Below, one piece after another: positions 1 to 6,670 of a stretch of DNA of 10,067 nt; the first letter of the stretch is position 1, and the number at the start of each line of letters is the position of its first letter. This stretch comes from Actinomycetota bacterium (lineage in GTDB: Bacteria > Actinomycetota > Acidimicrobiia > IMCC26256 > PALSA-610). The notes beneath the pieces are model-generated. The model saw only the letters and a list, made by a program, of their open reading frames with translations. It was not told the DNA's origin and ran no database searches. The stretch covers positions 1-10,067 of the forward strand of contig JAUZEI010000474.1 in NCBI GenBank assembly GCA_030839105.1, read 5' to 3'. Made by a program: the position numbers and the translations under genes.

Positions 1-75
1 CGTGCCACCCTCGGCGTTCGTCGCACTGACTCTCTTCTACTGCCGAGCCGCGAAGAATCCGGCGCAGAAGAGCCT

Positions 76-891
76 TCACACTCCGGCGAAGAAGTCGACG
101 AGCTCGGCCGCGACCGCGTGCGGGTGCGTGAAGATGCCGAGATGACGTGCGTCGGGGATCTCGGCGTAGCGGGCGCCGGGGATCTGGGCGGCCGCTTCTC
201 GGGCGTATGCAGGCGGGGAGTCGATGTCGTGTTCGAAGGCGAGGACGAGGCACGGCACCGAGATGTCGGGCCACGCCGCGGTGCGGTCCACGTCGAGCGA
301 CCAGGCAAGGCACGCCTCGAACTGGCCCAACCGCCCGGGATTCGCGGGCGGAGGCTGGTCGGCGATCAGTGAGAGCCATGTCGCGACGAGCTCGGTGTCC
401 TGCAGCTCGTGATTCGGGAGATAGCGGAGCGTCTCGCAGGCATAGAACAGAGGGGGAAGGTCGACGTCGAGTTTCGCGAGGTCGCGCTCGACGGTCGTGA
501 TCGCCTTCTCCCACGCGGTCGCGACATTGCAGCTGCCCATGAACGCCGCGTCGCGGACGCGGTCGGGGTGTTGCGCGGCCAGCGTCTCGGCGACCCAGCC
601 GCCCATCGAGTGGCCGGCGATCCGCACCCGCTCGAGGCCCAGGTGGTCGAGCAACCCCAAGGTGTCGTGGACCAGATCGCCGACCGAGTACGGGGCCGGG
701 GGCGACGACGACGGCGCGATTCCACGATTGTCGAACGTGACGACCTGGAAGCCGGCCGCGACGAGCGCGGGCGCGACGCCGACGTGCCATGCCACCGCGG
801 GTTGACCGCATCCGCAGACGAGGACGATCGGCTCGCCCTCACCGATCACGTCGAACGCGATCGTCACATCGTCGAGCTCGACCTCCGGCAT
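76..891 (-). CDS. alpha/beta hydrolase fold protein
   Basis: A 271-residue alpha/beta hydrolase, probably a cytoplasmic esterase or small-molecule hydrolase; the substrate cannot be read from sequence. The nucleophile elbow is GHSMGG with Ser95. The likely acid is Asp222 or Asp224 (FEHDID) and the catalytic His is His250 (DARHLG). The oxyanion-loop position carries GCGQ (residues 27-30) instead of the usual HG. A lid-like insertion spans roughly 125-195. The reading frame is open upstream to 1092, but I start at 891 because the ATG there has a GAAGGA Shine-Dalgarno five bases ahead, homology-like sequence begins exactly there (MPEVELDDVTIAF), and the longer form would run across the divergent small gene at 962. 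No signal peptide is seen. The fold call is firm; the function is general only. Confidence 0.9.
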   Translation of the reverse strand: MPEVELDDVTIAFDVIGEGEPIVLVCGCGQPAVAWHVGVAPALVAAGFQVVTFDNRGIAPSSSPPAPYSVGDLVHDTLGLLDHLGLERVRIAGHSMGGWVAETLAAQHPDRVRDAAFMGSCNVATAWEKAITTVERDLAKLDVDLPPLFYACETLRYLPNHELQDTELVATWLSLIADQPPPANPGRLGQFEACLAWSLDVDRTAAWPDISVPCLVLAFEHDIDSPPAYAREAAAQIPGARYAEIPDARHLGIFTHPHAVAAELVDFFAGV

Positions 892-961
892 CGGAATCCT
901 TCGGGTTCGTGGCGCCCGGCGACGCGCTTCCGTCACTTCGCGATCGGGTAGACCAGTCACC

Positions 962-1168
962 ATGCCCGACGACAAGGACTCGAAGCGAGTGCAGCGCCGC
1001 GCCGACACGCTGCTACCCGAGGAGCAGGCGGCGGGGAGCGACGATCCGAACGCCCAGGCCGAGGAAATCCTGGCCGACTCCGATGCGCGCACCGACTATC
1101 GGGACGTGCCGGAGGGGCCGCCGATCGAGCACCGCACGTCCGAGGACACGGTCGAGCCGACCGACTAG
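962..1168 (+). CDS. small acidic conserved hypothetical protein
   Basis: A 68-residue, strongly hydrophilic and acidic protein with no membrane segment and no cysteine. It is rich in Asp, Glu, Arg and Ala and probably largely disordered or helical. The segment QAEEILADSDART and the tail EHRTSEDTVEP resemble, from memory, short actinobacterial hypothetical proteins that share an ILxxSxxR...EHRxSEDTV pattern; I could not verify this. The ATG at 962 has only a weak ribosome site (GGTAGA nearby). It is divergent from the alpha/beta hydrolase with a 70-base shared gap. No function is assigned. Codon use fits its neighbours, which supports a real gene despite its size. Confidence 0.7.
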   Translation: MPDDKDSKRVQRRADTLLPEEQAAGSDDPNAQAEEILADSDARTDYRDVPEGPPIEHRTSEDTVEPTD

Positions 1169-1175
1169 CCCATCT

Positions 1176-1189
1176 GGCCCCCCCGGGCC
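1176..1189 (+). terminator. short GC hairpin after the small acidic gene
   Basis: GGCCC (1176-1180) pairs with GGGCC (1185-1189) across a CCCC loop, eight bases after the stop at 1168. There is no T-tract, and the 5-bp stem is short. It is the only hairpin placed to end the 962-1168 transcript. Confidence 0.3.
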
Positions 1190-1280
1190 GTCCCAGAATG
1201 ACCTTCAATGACATCGGCACTTCGGATTATGCAAGGCTTTCGCGGCTTCGGTACGGGCGACGCGGTCGGGTGACGTTCTC

Positions 1281-1301
1281 GGGACTGTCCGAGCAGTTCC
1301 C
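1281..1301 (-). terminator. possible hairpin downstream of the M15 remnant
   Basis: GGGACTG (1281-1287) pairs with CAGTTCCC (1294-1301) with one bulged base and a six-base loop. It lies about 50 bases past the stop of the minus-strand M15 reading frame. The rest of the 1169-1349 gap holds nothing recognisable. Confidence 0.25.
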
Positions 1302-1349
1302 CGCAACCGACCGTGACTCCCGCCCGTGGCCATCTATCGCACCGCGACT

Positions 1350-1869
1350 TCAGCCGCCGGTGGCAGAGAAGTGTTGGTAGTCGGGCGTCGCCGTCCAACG
1401 GCCGCCCCATTGCCAACCGGCCGCACGGAAGGCGCGATTCAAGACGCCGTCCGGTTCGGCCATACCCGGACGGGCCTGCGAACGGTCGAGAAACGGTTGG
1501 CCCGCCGCGGGTTGCACCGCACCACCTTCGACGTACGGATTCTCGACCGGATTCACGTCGATCGCGGTTCCGAACGCGTGCGCCGACCAGCGCGGCGGTC
1601 CGGTCGCGACCGCGTCCGGCAGTTGAAGCCCGACGTGTTGTCGGCGGCCATCGACTTCGGTCACTGCCGCCGAAGTCGTCCGCGAGCCGCTGTTCGAAGA
1701 GCGAGCGGAACACTCTGACCACTGCGACCGCAACGGACGCCGCGACCACGATCTTTCCCGCGTGCGGGCGATCGTCGAAGCCCCAGTACGTGAGGTGGAC
1801 GAGCCGAAGTTGCGCGGGGGAGACGGGACAGCCGATCCGGTAGGTGAACGGAAGGTCGGCCGCCGACAC
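1350..1869 (-). pseudogene. M15-family (M15_4/VanY-like) peptidase with two frameshifts
   Basis: Three minus-strand frames join into one peptidase of the D-Ala-D-Ala carboxypeptidase-like M15 group, zinc enzymes that act on peptidoglycan. Frame 1 (1869 to about 1660) gives YRIGCPVSPAQL and LTYWGFDDRPHAGK, then FGGSD. Frame 2 (about 1657 to 1617) gives KSMAADNTSGFNCR. Frame 3 (1616 to 1350) gives RWSAHAFGTAIDVNP, QARPGM, WGGRW and YQHFS. Each junction is repaired by adding one base, near 1659 and near 1616. The expected zinc ligands are all present: His at 1580-1578, Asp at 1559-1557 and the final His at 1373-1371. GTG at 1869 opens frame 1, but family members usually carry a signal peptide, and none is clear upstream (frame 1 stays open with no start codon; another frame has GTG at 1987). 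The segment before FGGSD also looks about seven residues short. This is either a decaying gene or sequencing/assembly error. Confidence 0.8.
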
Positions 1870-2006
1870 GCTCGTGACCGTCGCGGAGACGTCGCGACCC
1901 GACCGTCGCGCGGTCGCGGTCGGAACCGTCGTCGACCGGTCCCGCGCACGCGGCGACCCGGATCCGACCCGCGCAGGCGCTCCGCACCGAGTAGCGGGAC
2001 CCGGCT

Positions 2007-2012
2007 TAGGCT
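2007..2012 (+). promoter_or_regulatory. candidate -10 element for leaderless hydrolase mRNA
   Basis: TAGGCT matches the actinobacterial TANNNT -10 pattern and ends six bases before the GTG at 2019, the spacing expected when transcription starts at the initiation codon itself. No convincing -35 box is visible, and there is no Shine-Dalgarno before the GTG. Confidence 0.4.
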
Positions 2013-2018
2013 TGGTGT

Positions 2019-2870
2019 GTGGCGACTCTGGTGACGAGCGACGGCGTCAAGCTTTTCTACCCCCGCCTCGGACGCGGTCCGCGCGTGTACGTGTGCGGTG
2101 GCGGCCCCGCAAACGATCACCGGTACCTCGCCGAGGATCTCGCGCCGTTCGCCGACGAATTCGAGTTCGTCTTCCATGACTACCGTGGCAGTGGTCAGTC
2201 GGAAACGGCTGCTGACGAGACGTACACCTTCGCCCGACTCGCGGATGACCTCGACGAGCTGCGCCGGGAGCTCGGCGACGAGCAGATCGTTGTGCTGGGT
2301 CACTCCTTGGGCGGCTTCGTCGCGTCGACGTACGCGCTGCATCATCCGAAGCAATGCGCATCCGTCGTGCTCGTCGGCACGTTCCCGACGGGCATCCCGC
2401 GGCGGATGTTGCCGCCGATGTTCCGCGCTCTCGGACCACTGCGTACGGCCAAGCTCGCGGCGCGTGTGATCTGGTGGCTGGCGTTCTGGAGCTGGAGGCC
2501 GCGCACCGAAGCGCGCCGGCGCCGCCTGCACCGGATCTGGTCGACGTGGCAGGAAGGCCTGCGTCCGGCGCGAGCGCGCGAGACCGCGCGGGAGGTCCGG
2601 CTCGGCCTGCCGCTTGCGAACGACAACATCAAGAGCCTGCAACGCGCGGCGACGTCGTCGGATCTCACGGGCCAGCTCACCGAGATCGCGTGCCCGGTCC
2701 TCGTCTTGTACGGCGACCGCGACGCGGCCGCGGTCTGGAGCGCGGGCGTCTACCGGCAACAGATTCGCGACGTCGAAATCGTCGCCCTTCCCGACGTCGG
2801 ACACGATCCCTTCTTCGAGGCGCCGTCGGAGTCCGCCCGCGCCCTGCGCTCCTTCCTCCGTCGGAGCTAG
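2019..2870 (+). CDS. alpha/beta hydrolase fold protein (iminopeptidase/epoxide hydrolase-like)
   Basis: A 283-residue alpha/beta hydrolase. The oxyanion region is VCGGGP (25-30), reminiscent of the HGGPG loop of prolyl iminopeptidases. HDYRGSGQS (53-61) is the conserved strand-loop. The nucleophile is Ser96 in GHSLGG, the acid is Asp233 or Asp235 (YGDRD), and the base is His262 (DVGHDPFFE). A basic, Trp-rich cap covers about 125-210, with RRRRLHRIW near 167. The start is the GTG at 2019, which follows a -10-like TAGGCT with leaderless spacing; the GTG at 2031 is the alternative. It is divergent from the broken M15 gene. No signal peptide is seen, so it is probably cytoplasmic. The substrate is unknown; the peptidase-like loop is suggestive only. 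It is not a close copy of the hydrolase at 76-891. Confidence 0.9.
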   Translation: MATLVTSDGVKLFYPRLGRGPRVYVCGGGPANDHRYLAEDLAPFADEFEFVFHDYRGSGQSETAADETYTFARLADDLDELRRELGDEQIVVLGHSLGGFVASTYALHHPKQCASVVLVGTFPTGIPRRMLPPMFRALGPLRTAKLAARVIWWLAFWSWRPRTEARRRRLHRIWSTWQEGLRPARARETAREVRLGLPLANDNIKSLQRAATSSDLTGQLTEIACPVLVLYGDRDAAAVWSAGVYRQQIRDVEIVALPDVGHDPFFEAPSESARALRSFLRRS

Positions 2871-2948
2871 AGCCGGGCGTCTCCTCGGCATGTGACTCCC
2901 GTCGCTCGACCTCGTGACCCTGCGTAAGGTCGGTTTCACGGTCCGGCG

Positions 2949-2983
2949 CAATGGGCACCGTCAATATGTACATGTCCCCATTG
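2949..2983. repeat. inverted repeat upstream of the DUF6458-type gene
   Basis: CAATGGG at 2949-2955 is matched by CCCATTG at 2977-2983. After one mismatch the pairing extends by AC/GT, giving ten-base arms with one mismatch. The spacer contains the palindrome ATGTACAT. The element is AT-richer than its surroundings, 132 bases before the ATG at 3115, and could be an operator or leader hairpin. The rest of the 2871-3114 gap shows only a weak TAAGGT (2925-2930) that could act as a -10. Confidence 0.45.
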
Positions 2984-3114
2984 GCATCGTCGTCTGCGCC
3001 ACGGTTCTCCCGTCGATCCCGATTCTGCGCTACTCGCAGAGACGGCCGATCGGCGGTAACGGAGCGACTCCTGACGATCGCCACGATCCACGACCACGGA
3101 AGGACTTTCACAAC

Positions 3115-3345
3115 ATGGGAATCACAACGAGCCTGATCCTCATCGCCGCGGGCGCAATCATGCGCTTCGCCGTGACCGCGCAGGCAGACGGCTTCAGCGT
3201 TCACACCGTCGGCGTCATCCTCATGATCATCGGCATCGTCGGCGCGCTGCTGTCGATCGCATTCTGGGCGAGCTGGGGGGGCTTCGGCCGACGGACAGTC
3301 GTCGAGACCCGCCGACCCGCGCGGGAAGAGACCATCATCCGGTAG
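3115..3345 (+). CDS. small two-helix membrane protein, DUF6458-like
   Basis: A 76-residue membrane protein. Helix 1 covers about residues 2-22 (MGITTSLILIAAGAIMRFAV) and helix 2 about 30-53 (HTVGVILMIIGIVGALLSIAFW), followed by WGGFGRR and a charged tail. This order, with the short polar turn GFSVHTVGVILMIIG, matches my memory of the small actinobacterial family DUF6458, whose function is unknown. The frame is open upstream to 2914, but the ATG at 3115 has a GGAAGGA Shine-Dalgarno at 3098-3104, and the family begins at this Met. The basic residues after helix 2 predict a cytoplasmic C-terminus. It stands alone between a long leader region and a strong hairpin. Confidence 0.85.
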   Translation: MGITTSLILIAAGAIMRFAVTAQADGFSVHTVGVILMIIGIVGALLSIAFWASWGGFGRRTVVETRRPAREETIIR

Positions 3346-3369
3346 CGGCCCCGGTCGCGCCATCTCGTT

Positions 3370-3398
3370 GAATCGGGCGCCCACGTGGCGCCCGATTC
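3370..3398 (+). terminator. strong hairpin terminator
   Basis: GAATCGGGCGCC (3370-3381) and GGCGCCCGATTC (3387-3398) form a perfect 12-bp stem with a five-base loop, 25 bases after the stop at 3345. No T-tract follows, as is common for terminators in high-GC actinobacteria. Confidence 0.8.
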
Positions 3399-3506
3399 CG
3401 CGCGGCCGCGGAGCCGACCGCGTCGGAGCGCGTGCGCGCCCGGTAGAGGGGGCTCAGTGCGAGCGACCGCCCGACGTCGACCGAACCGCGGAGCAGGCGG
3501 ATGCGT

Positions 3507-3514
3507 TATACGTT
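3507..3514 (+). promoter_or_regulatory. candidate -10 region for the OsmC gene
   Basis: TATACGTT is the only AT-rich patch in the 3399-3541 gap. It contains a TANNNT match (TACGTT, 3509-3514) and would put the transcript start near 3521, just ahead of the GAGGAGGGGG ribosome site. No clear -35 box is seen. Confidence 0.35.
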
Positions 3515-3541
3515 CTGCCGGGCACCAGAGGAGGGGGAACC

Positions 3542-4042
3542 ATGGAGCGCGACGAGCTGCGGGCGGTACAGGATCCACTCAAAGAGCGGTACCGAGACGA
3601 CCCGGGCGGCGCACGAATCACCCTCTCCGCGGAGGGCGTGCTCGGCGAGGGGATCTCTTGTTCCGTCGCGACGGGCCGCGCGCTCGCCGACGCCGGTCTC
3701 CATCCGGCGACCGGGGGCGACGGCACCTTGCTCTGCTCGGGCGACATGCTGCTCGAAGCGCTCGCCGCGTGTGCCGGCGTCACACTGCGAGCGGTTGCGA
3801 CGTCGCTCGGCATCCCGCTGCGCGCGGGACGCGTGCGCGTCGAGGGCGATCTCGACTTCCGCGGCACACTCTCGGTCTCGAAGGACGCGCCCGTCGGCTT
3901 CACCGCGATCCGCGTCGTATTCGACCTCGATTCCGACGCGAGTGACGAGGATCTCGCGACGCTGATGCGTCTCACCGAGCGGTACTGCGTCGTCGGCCGC
4001 ACGCTCTCGCAGTCGCCGGATCTGTCCTTCGCTCGAAGTTGA
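3542..4042 (+). CDS. OsmC family protein (peroxiredoxin-like)
   Basis: A 166-residue OsmC/Ohr-superfamily protein. Members are cytoplasmic dimers that reduce organic hydroperoxides through two cysteines, or are close relatives of unknown substrate. The first cysteine is Cys77 in LLEALAACAGVTL, the helix motif of the family. The second is Cys149 in LTERYCVVGRTL. Between them runs the usual strand region (LRAGRVRVEGDLDFRG, and TAIRVVFDLD at 121-130). The frame is open from 3368, but the ATG at 3542 is preceded by a very strong GAGGAGGGGG ribosome site. The protein is slightly long for the family because of a 20-residue hydrophilic N-terminus (DPLKERYRDDP). Its extra Cys40 and Cys65 are not family landmarks. 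The spacing of the two key cysteines favours OsmC-like over Ohr, but I would not assign the substrate. Confidence 0.88.
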   Translation: MERDELRAVQDPLKERYRDDPGGARITLSAEGVLGEGISCSVATGRALADAGLHPATGGDGTLLCSGDMLLEALAACAGVTLRAVATSLGIPLRAGRVRVEGDLDFRGTLSVSKDAPVGFTAIRVVFDLDSDASDEDLATLMRLTERYCVVGRTLSQSPDLSFARS

Positions 4043-4054
4043 TCCGGATCCGGA
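4043..4054. repeat. perfect 12-bp palindrome in the convergent gap
   Basis: TCCGGATCCGGA is its own reverse complement and starts immediately after the OsmC stop. It occupies half of the 24-base gap to the CYTH-CHAD stop. It could act as a small bidirectional terminator, though the hairpin would be short. Confidence 0.3.
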
Positions 4055-4066
4055 CGGTCGCGCGGT

Positions 4067-5548
4067 TCAGCCGAGGACGCGTCTGGCCCGCTTCCAGGAC
4101 GCGCGCCAACGACCCCGCAGTCTGATGCGGTCGGCGTCGAACGCGCCCGACAAGCGCCCCGCGACGAAGGGCGTGTCGGTTCCTTCGTAGTTGCGTGCCG
4201 CGTCGCGCAGCCAGTTGACCGCGACAACGGCGTCCTGGTGGTCGCCGAGCACGCCCTGCAGGTCCGCGAGCCGCGTCGCGGCGCGCGCCGCGGTCTTCCC
4301 CGCAATCGGAGTGACGGCTTCGAATGCGTAGCGAGCCTGCTTGGCGCGCTTGCGTACCTCGTGAAGGTCCATGTCAGCGGGGTTCTCGGGCAGGCGCCGG
4401 ATCTGTTCGCGCAGTCGCCGTACGGGACGGTGTAGGAGCTTGCCAACCACGTTGGATGCCCGCTTTCGGCTCGTACCCGCGCGGAGGCGCGGTGCCGAAG
4501 CGGCGTCGACGAGACGGTCGAGCAGCACGGTGTAGCGGTCGGAGCGCATCGCATCGAGCAGGCTCGCGTGGTCGCGCTGGCGCATCACGCGTAACCGGTC
4601 AATCAGCTCGTGCGCGGCGCCTCGTTCCTCGTCGCTCAGCGCTTCGGCCTTGTCCGAGAGCAGTCCCAGCAACACGTCGGCGTCGCGCACGCGGCCGAGC
4701 AACTCCCCCAACCACTGCAGCTCGCCGCGGAGCGGCTCGCTCCAGTCCGTGTCGAGAAGCGGGCGGAGGGTCTGCAGGTCCGAACGCAAGCGGCGCGTCG
4801 CCACCCGGGCCTGGTGCACTCCTTCGGGGTCCTCGCCGATGCGCACGACGGGATCATTTTCGACCAGACGCAGCACACCACCCGCGACCGACGCCTGTAC
4901 GAGCTCACCGACGGTCGCCTTCCGGCCCGGTGGCGACGGCCGCGGGACGTCCGGCGGTTCGGTGGCGCGCGCACCGAGGGCGCGGGCGATCTTCGGCATC
5001 GGGTCGTCATCGTCGGCTCCCGACTTGCGCAGCCGGGTGACCAGCGCTTTGACGAGCCGCGGCTCCGCGTCCGGCTTCGACTCGATCTCGACCTCACGAA
5101 AGCGCGTTGCCGTACCTCCGTTGACCGACGCAGCAACCTCGTCGGCATCGATCTCGACGACCGGCTTGCCGCGTTTGTCGTAGACGTGGATCTTGCAACG
5201 ATTCGTGTCGAGTCTTGCAATCTCGACAATCGGCCGTGACCGCGTCCACGCGCGCACAAGGTCGATCGCGGCCCGGGGCGGAACGTCGGGCGACCCGACG
5301 AACGAGTATTCGTCGCGGACGAACGTCGAGTGGTCACGCGACTGCGGGATCTTCACCGTCCAGCCGTCGTCGGACCGATACCGCAGGCTCGCGCCGGCGC
5401 GGGTGAGCGCCAGGTCACGCGTATCGAAGTAGACGGCGTGTTGTTCGACGGTGTCGACCGACCACGGCGCGAGCCCGTCGAGCAGCACCTCGGGGGCCGG
5501 CAATCGAACTCCCGGACGAAGTCTGAGCTTGACCTCGCGCTCTTCCAC
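4067..5548 (-). CDS. CYTH-CHAD domain protein
   Basis: A 493-residue two-domain protein. The N-terminal CYTH domain (about 2-165) is the triphosphate tunnel fold that hydrolyses triphosphate compounds. It shows ExExK at residues 3-7 (EREVK), then ASLRYRSDDGW, VKIP with Lys66, VVEIDADEV near 130-137 and FREVEIE near 150-155. The C-terminal CHAD domain (about 215-485) is a helical polyphosphate-binding module with two landmark helices: VHQARVATRRLRS with His245, and LHEVRKRAKQARYAFE with His396. The usual inference is a role in inorganic polyphosphate metabolism. The start is a GTG preceded by AGGAGC with six-base spacing (5560-5555), which places EREVK at the very N-terminus as in relatives. 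An in-frame ATG at 5656 would add 36 unconserved residues without a well-spaced ribosome site. It converges on the OsmC gene and is divergent from the MBL gene. Confidence 0.92.
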   Translation of the reverse strand: MEEREVKLRLRPGVRLPAPEVLLDGLAPWSVDTVEQHAVYFDTRDLALTRAGASLRYRSDDGWTVKIPQSRDHSTFVRDEYSFVGSPDVPPRAAIDLVRAWTRSRPIVEIARLDTNRCKIHVYDKRGKPVVEIDADEVAASVNGGTATRFREVEIESKPDAEPRLVKALVTRLRKSGADDDDPMPKIARALGARATEPPDVPRPSPPGRKATVGELVQASVAGGVLRLVENDPVVRIGEDPEGVHQARVATRRLRSDLQTLRPLLDTDWSEPLRGELQWLGELLGRVRDADVLLGLLSDKAEALSDEERGAAHELIDRLRVMRQRDHASLLDAMRSDRYTVLLDRLVDAASAPRLRAGTSRKRASNVVGKLLHRPVRRLREQIRRLPENPADMDLHEVRKRAKQARYAFEAVTPIAGKTAARAATRLADLQGVLGDHQDAVVAVNWLRDAARNYEGTDTPFVAGRLSGAFDADRIRLRGRWRASWKRARRVLG

Positions 5549-5554
5549 TCGTGT

Positions 5555-5560
5555 GCTCCT
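5555..5560 (-). promoter_or_regulatory. ribosome binding site that fixes the CYTH-CHAD start
   Basis: On the minus strand AGGAGC lies six bases before the GTG at 5548. No comparable site precedes the ATG at 5656 (closest is AGGTGA about 15 bases away), so the shorter protein is preferred. Confidence 0.65.
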
Positions 5561-5705
5561 ACCCCTGCGCGGTGAGGCGATATTCCGAGCGTCGGCGCCC
5601 CCGGTCATCGTGGAGTCTGCCGACGTCCGATCCTCACCGTCCGACGGTTCGCCCATGCTGCCGGGCCGTCACCTGACAGCCTGTGCGGATGGACGGAGTC
5701 GAGGA

Positions 5706-5735
5706 ATGCCTCCGCCGACGAGAGGAACGACATGA
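5706..5735 (+). other. possible nine-codon upstream ORF overlapping the MBL start
   Basis: ATG at 5706 opens MPPPTRGTT and ends at TGA 5733-5735, overlapping the MBL initiation codon by ATGA. The MBL Shine-Dalgarno AGAGGA (5721-5726) lies inside it. The arrangement would allow translational coupling, but so short an ORF can arise by chance. Confidence 0.2.
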
Positions 5736-6559
5736 CGATGGAAGTGGTGCTGCTCGGTACCGGCAACCCGATACCCGACCGTGATCGGGCGGGCGCCGCC
5801 ACGCTCGTACGGGCCGGGGGCCGCACGCTGCTCGTCGATGCCGGCCGCGCGGTGTGCATGCGCCTCGTGGCGGTCGGAGTCCTGCCGGTCATGCTCGATG
5901 TCGTGTTGCTCACGCACCTGCACAGCGACCACATCTGTGATCTCAACGACGTCGTCACCACACAGTGGGTGATGAGCCCGGTTCCGAAGACGTTGCGGAT
6001 CATCGGGCCACCCCGCACGACCGAGGTCATGAGCGGGCTGCTCGACATGCTGCGTCCCGACATCGAGTACCGCCTGGCACATCATGACGATCTCACCTGG
6101 GGCCCGCAGACCGACATCGCCGAAGTCACTCCGGGTGCGGTGTTCGACGAGGGCGGTCTGCGAGTCGTCGCCGCCCGCACAGATCACCGGCCGGTGGAGC
6201 CGACGCTCGGCTACCGCATCGAGTTCGAGGGTCACGCGGTCGTGCTCGCAGGCGACACGGTGCCGTGCGCCGGACTCGACGAGCTCTGTCGGGGCGCAGA
6301 CGTGTACGTCCAGACGGTTCTGCGCGACGACCTCGTGCGGATGGTCCCGATGCAACGTTTCGTCGACACCATCGATTATCACTCCACCGTCGTGCAGGCC
6401 GCGCAGACCGCCGCCCGCGGTGGTGTGCGAACACTCGTGTTGACTCATCAGATCCCGACCCCCGGCCCCGGCGCGGCCGACGAGTGGATCGGGATCGCCC
6501 GCGAACACTTCGCCGGCGAGATCGTCTTCGGTGAGGACCTCACGTCCATATCGATCTGA
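5732..6559 (+). CDS. metallo-beta-lactamase fold hydrolase, RNase Z-like
   Basis: A 275-residue MBL-fold protein with the full dinuclear metal site: HLHSDH at 62-67 (His62, His64, Asp66, His67), His152 (RTDH), Asp175 (LAGDTVPC) and His239 (LVLTHQIP). It opens with EVVLLGTGNPIPDRDRAGAATLV and has YHST (216-219), like the HST motif of ribonuclease Z and its relatives. It is shorter than typical RNase Z, and I see no clear flexible exosite arm for tRNA binding. A general RNase Z/arylsulfatase-like metal-dependent hydrolase is therefore safer than tRNA processing. It lacks a signal peptide. The ATG at 5732 has AGAGGA five bases ahead; the ATG at 5738 is a second choice. The methyltransferase follows on the same strand after a gap of about 110 bases and may be co-transcribed. 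Confidence 0.88.
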   Translation: MTMEVVLLGTGNPIPDRDRAGAATLVRAGGRTLLVDAGRAVCMRLVAVGVLPVMLDVVLLTHLHSDHICDLNDVVTTQWVMSPVPKTLRIIGPPRTTEVMSGLLDMLRPDIEYRLAHHDDLTWGPQTDIAEVTPGAVFDEGGLRVVAARTDHRPVEPTLGYRIEFEGHAVVLAGDTVPCAGLDELCRGADVYVQTVLRDDLVRMVPMQRFVDTIDYHSTVVQAAQTAARGGVRTLVLTHQIPTPGPGAADEWIGIAREHFAGEIVFGEDLTSISI

Positions 6560-6670
6560 TCCCGTCGGCGACGTCCGGCGGCGGTGAGCCGGGACGACTC
6601 CCGCTCCGAAGAAGAAAGCGCCGGTACGCGCGACCTCCTCGACGGGCACGCGGGAAGCGGCCACGCTGTT

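Noticed and set aside
1..75. Possible end of an upstream gene at the left edge
   Set aside because: Short frames are open on both strands, but none shows a recognisable motif, so no call is made.
892..1092. N-terminal extension of the first alpha/beta hydrolase
   Set aside because: It overlaps the small acidic gene on the other strand, is Ser/Arg-rich low-information sequence, and the ATG at 891 has a good ribosome site.
1616..1660. Programmed ribosomal frameshifting in the M15 gene
   Set aside because: Two same-direction shifts within 43 bases, without a slippery run or downstream structure at either site, fit mutation or sequence error better.
1350..2951. A 533-codon open frame on the minus strand
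   Set aside because: Only its last 90 or so codons match anything (the M15 C-terminus). The rest runs antisense to the clear alpha/beta hydrolase at 2019-2870 and is Arg-rich shadow sequence.
3454..4554. A 366-codon minus-strand open frame spanning the OsmC gene
   Set aside because: It is antisense to OsmC and out of frame with CYTH-CHAD; its Ser/Thr/Arg-rich composition is typical of high-GC shadow frames.
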